DNA of 7,895 bases from Pyrodictiaceae archaeon (GTDB lineage: Archaea > Thermoproteota > Thermoprotei_A > Sulfolobales > Pyrodictiaceae). A program made the translations under genes and the position numbers. Below the pieces are notes generated by a model. That model ran no database searches and was not told where the DNA came from. It was given only the letters and a program-made list of their open reading frames with translations. Shown here in pieces: positions 6,494 through 7,895 of the stretch (position 1 is its first letter; each line of letters opens with the position of its first letter). The stretch is taken from contig JALUFI010000290.1 of NCBI GenBank assembly GCA_027043685.1, forward strand, positions 1 through 7,895. The letters are read 5' to 3'.

Positions 6494-7054
6494 GTGAACG
6501 GGCAGCGGTGCTACGCGGTGCCCTTCCACCTCCACCGGCGCCGCGGCGGCCAGGTGGGCGCGGACGCCTACTTCTGGGCGGGGCTGGAGAAGAGGTTCCG
6601 CGTCGTCCTCCTAGTCCAGCCCGTCCGTGGCCTCCTCGGGGAGCCCCCGAGCGGGTGCTGCAGGCTACCGGTCCGCGTCGACGCCTCCACGCAGGCCGGC
6701 GACGTGGAGGAGGTGGCTAGGCTGAGCGCCCCCGGGCCCAGGGCCCCGAGGCAGAGCCTCGCGCAGCGCCTCCTAGGCCTCCTGGTACCCCCCAAGCTCC
6801 TAGCCGAGCTAGAGGGAGCCGGCGATGCCAGCGTCCCCGAGGAGGCGCAGGCGAGGAGCCTCGCCAGGCTCATAGGCCGCCTGGAGCCCCAGGGCCGCGT
6901 CCTCTGGGCGGTTTTCCACCCAGACCCGGGCACCGGCGCCCTCCTCCCAGCCGACGAGGAAATGGCCAGGGTCTACCGCAGCCTCGCCTCCCGCGACAGG
7001 GGCTACCTAGAGGCCTCGCGTAGAGCGGTGAGCCTCTGCCGCGGCGAGCAGTGA
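6494..7054 (+). CDS. Hypothetical protein, 186 residues
   Basis: I do not recognise a family. The frame shows the same strong G/C third-position preference and codon choice as the surrounding real genes, and it follows a good TATA box, so it is probably expressed. From GTG 6494 it begins MNGQRCYAVPFHLHRRRGG. Residues about 23-43 look like a helix plus a buried strand (YFWAGLEKRFRVVLLVQPV). A Pro/Cys pair region (PPSGCCRLP, Cys 55-56) follows, then an alpha-helical middle rich in Leu/Arg (about 86-131), a strand RVLWAVFHPDPGTGALLPADEE (about 135-156), and a terminal helix. There is no signal peptide or membrane segment, so it is likely cytoplasmic. An internal GTG at 6518 has GGTG seven bases upstream and may be the true start. 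ccmB follows on the same strand after about 180 nt containing a terminator-like hairpin, so co-transcription is uncertain. Confidence 0.68.
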   Translation: MNGQRCYAVPFHLHRRRGGQVGADAYFWAGLEKRFRVVLLVQPVRGLLGEPPSGCCRLPVRVDASTQAGDVEEVARLSAPGPRAPRQSLAQRLLGLLVPPKLLAELEGAGDASVPEEAQARSLARLIGRLEPQGRVLWAVFHPDPGTGALLPADEEMARVYRSLASRDRGYLEASRRAVSLCRGEQ

Positions 7055-7056
7055 TT

Positions 7057-7085
7057 AGAGGCCCCCGGTGCAGTCCAGGGCCTCT
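7057..7085 (+). terminator. Terminator-like hairpin after the hypothetical gene
   Basis: Perfect 8-bp inverted repeat, AGAGGCCC (7057-7064) and GGGCCTCT (7078-7085), with a 13-nt loop, starting three bases after the stop codon and followed by the pyrimidine stretch TCTCCCC. It resembles an intrinsic terminator, although the T-run is poor. It could equally be the first stem of a structured leader for the next gene. Confidence 0.42.
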
Positions 7086-7098
7086 TCTCCCCAGGGGC

Positions 7099-7108
7099 CG
7101 GGGAGGGG
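7099..7108 (+). repeat. First copy of the 10-mer CGGGGAGGGG
   Basis: Identical to 7219-7228 and perfectly complementary to 7193-7202. It is the competitor strand in the proposed ccmB leader switch. Confidence 0.55.
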
Positions 7109-7131
7109 GTGCTGAGATGTGGCAAAGCCGA

Positions 7132-7160
7132 GCCCCGGCCGCGCCCCGGGGGGCCGGGGC
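7132..7160 (+). repeat. Strong 9-bp GC hairpin in the ccmB leader
   Basis: Inverted repeat GCCCCGGCC (7132-7140) and GGCCGGGGC (7152-7160) with an 11-nt loop. All base pairs are G-C, so it should fold even at very high temperature. It lies between the first copy of the 10-mer and its complement and would bring the two together. Confidence 0.5.
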
Positions 7161-7192
7161 GCCCTGGTGAGGACTTGGGGCTGCTGGCTGAG

Positions 7193-7236
7193 CCCCTCCC
7201 CGTTCCCCGCATCCACGCCGGGGAGGGGTGCCGGCC
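7193..7236 (+). promoter_or_regulatory. Hairpin covering the proposed ccmB ribosome binding site
   Basis: CCCCTCCCCG (7193-7202) pairs perfectly over 10 bp with CGGGGAGGGG (7219-7228), loop 16 nt. The right arm is the ribosome site GGGGAGGGGTG of the TTG at 7237. A competing short stem, GGGGCT (7177-7182) with AGCCCC (7191-7196), and the distant copy at 7099-7108 both use the left arm. This suggests translational control; the pairing is seen, the regulation is inferred. Confidence 0.42.
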
Positions 7237-7895
7237 TTGCCTGGATGGGTTGAAGCGGTCGCTGCTATGGTTGCCAAGGACTTCATGGTTGACATGAGGA
7301 GGAGGGTTGAGGCGGGCTCCGTGGCGGTGTTCGCGGTCGCGGCTGGTGTGCTAGTCTCCTACATCCTGGGCGGCGTGGCGGGCGTGAGCCCAGCGGCGGT
7401 GGCGGTCTCAACGATCCTCGTAATGGTGTTCCTCGCGGTCTTCGGCAGCCTCTCGGGCTTCGTCCGGGAGGCGGACCGCGGCACGCTGGACGGGCTACGC
7501 ACCTCCCCTGTGGGCCCCGAGGCGGTGTTTACGGCTAAACTGGTCTACACCTACGCCCTCATAACCGCGGCCACGCTTGTCTACCTGGCAGTGGTTGCCG
7601 TCTTCGGCGGCGTCTACGAGGCGGTCTCGCCGAGTGCCCTCGGGCTCACGCTTGCCTCCACGCTCTACATGGCTACGGCTTCGAGCCTGACCTCCGCGAT
7701 ACTTGTGTTCAGTGAGGCCAGGGGAGTATTGATGCCAGTCATGGTGCTTGTCCTCGTCCTCCCATATATAGAGGCGGCGGCGCCCGCCCTCGCCGCCGCT
7801 TACAGCGGCGCCGCGGTTGGCGCGGAGCCCCTTGCTCTCCTGCTCTTCGCGGCGGGCTTCATCGCGGTCGCTCTCTGGCTCTCAAGGTACATCCT
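7237..7895 (+). CDS. ccmB: CcmB-like heme exporter ABC permease, partial (3' end beyond the window)
   Basis: Integral membrane subunit of the CcmAB transporter of cytochrome c maturation (system I), which works with the ATPase CcmA and with CcmC/CcmE in loading heme. About 219 residues are visible, and E. coli CcmB has 220, so only the tail is missing. From the TTG start, a basic amphipathic stretch (KDFMVDMRRRVEAG, about 14-27) precedes six predicted membrane helices at about 28-46, 52-72, 102-124, 134-156, 162-188 and 197-215. The cytoplasmic loop after helix 2, GFVREADRGTLDGLRTSPVG (about 74-93), matches the CcmB pattern F..(D/E)...G(T/S)L..L...P before the AK of helix 3. TTG 7237 has GGTG six bases upstream within a purine-rich ribosome site. 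ATG 7267 is the conservative alternative and aligns better with the short N-terminus of E. coli CcmB; GTG 7228 is also in frame. No ccmA is visible, so partners must lie beyond the window. Confidence 0.8.
   Translation, partial: MPGWVEAVAAMVAKDFMVDMRRRVEAGSVAVFAVAAGVLVSYILGGVAGVSPAAVAVSTILVMVFLAVFGSLSGFVREADRGTLDGLRTSPVGPEAVFTAKLVYTYALITAATLVYLAVVAVFGGVYEAVSPSALGLTLASTLYMATASSLTSAILVFSEARGVLMPVMVLVLVLPYIEAAAPALAAAYSGAAVGAEPLALLLFAAGFIAVALWLSRYI

Noticed and set aside
7094..7109. G-quadruplex from the runs GGGG, GGGG and GGGGG
   Set aside because: Only three adjacent runs are present; a fourth of similar length is not within a usual loop distance.
7051..7115. C/D box small RNA with GTGATTA as box C and CTGA as box D
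   Set aside because: Box C has a mismatch, internal C'/D' boxes are missing, and the 8-bp hairpin at 7057-7085 explains the segment better.
7109..7297. Plus-strand frame of 62 codons before and into ccmB
   Set aside because: Arg/Pro/Gly-rich sequence over structured non-coding DNA, overlapping the ccmB start in another frame; no coding signature.
1..7895. CRISPR array, insertion sequence, or complete tRNA/rRNA gene
   Set aside because: No regularly spaced repeats, no transposase motifs with terminal inverted repeats, and no T-arm (GTTCRAATC-like) sequence was found on either strand.

Overview
The window looks like chromosomal DNA of a GC-rich hyperthermophilic crenarchaeon, most likely of the Desulfurococcales (Pyrodictium/Pyrolobus/Hyperthermus type). 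The reasons are an ESCRT-III/CdvB cell-division protein, a carboxypeptidase of the Pyrococcus type (M32), archaeal TATA-like boxes close to start codons, frequent AGG and ATA codons in otherwise G/C-ending genes, and GTG/TTG starts preceded by GGTG, which matches a crenarchaeal 16S 3' end. The order and genus are inference; no rRNA or tRNA gene is present to settle them.

Layout. Positions 1-628 (minus) hold the 5' part of an unrecognised coiled-coil protein that runs off the left edge. Positions 783-2228 (minus) encode a large secreted DsbA-like thiol-disulfide protein with a CPFC active site and many N-glycosylation sequons. A short divergent promoter region separates it from an M32 carboxypeptidase (2371-3930, plus). 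Its 3' end overlaps, tail to tail by 17 bp, a radical SAM protein of the spore-photoproduct-lyase-like family (3914-5248, minus). Upstream of that lies a lone CdvB homologue with a C-terminal winged helix (5303-6148, minus), without cdvA or cdvC beside it in the window. A 345-base spacer with divergent signals (6149-6493) follows. Then come an unrecognised 186-residue protein (6494-7054, plus), a GC-rich hairpin-filled spacer (7055-7236), and a CcmB-like heme-exporter permease (7237 to the right edge, plus).

How the genes relate. These are mostly single genes with their own promoters rather than one pathway. The DsbA-like protein and CcmB could both serve extracytoplasmic thiol/heme chemistry (cytochrome c maturation), but they are about 5 kb apart and divergent, so the link is weak. 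No mobile element, CRISPR array or complete RNA gene was seen.

The most interesting item is the leader in front of ccmB. Two identical 10-mers (7099-7108 and 7219-7228) flank one perfect complement (7193-7202). The second copy overlaps the ribosome binding site of the proposed TTG start at 7237, so two mutually exclusive folds could hide or expose translation initiation. Other points worth a look are a 14-bp perfect palindrome placed between TATA and the expected transcription start at 6452-6465, and a tRNA-like acceptor plus D-arm sequence at the start of that same transcript.
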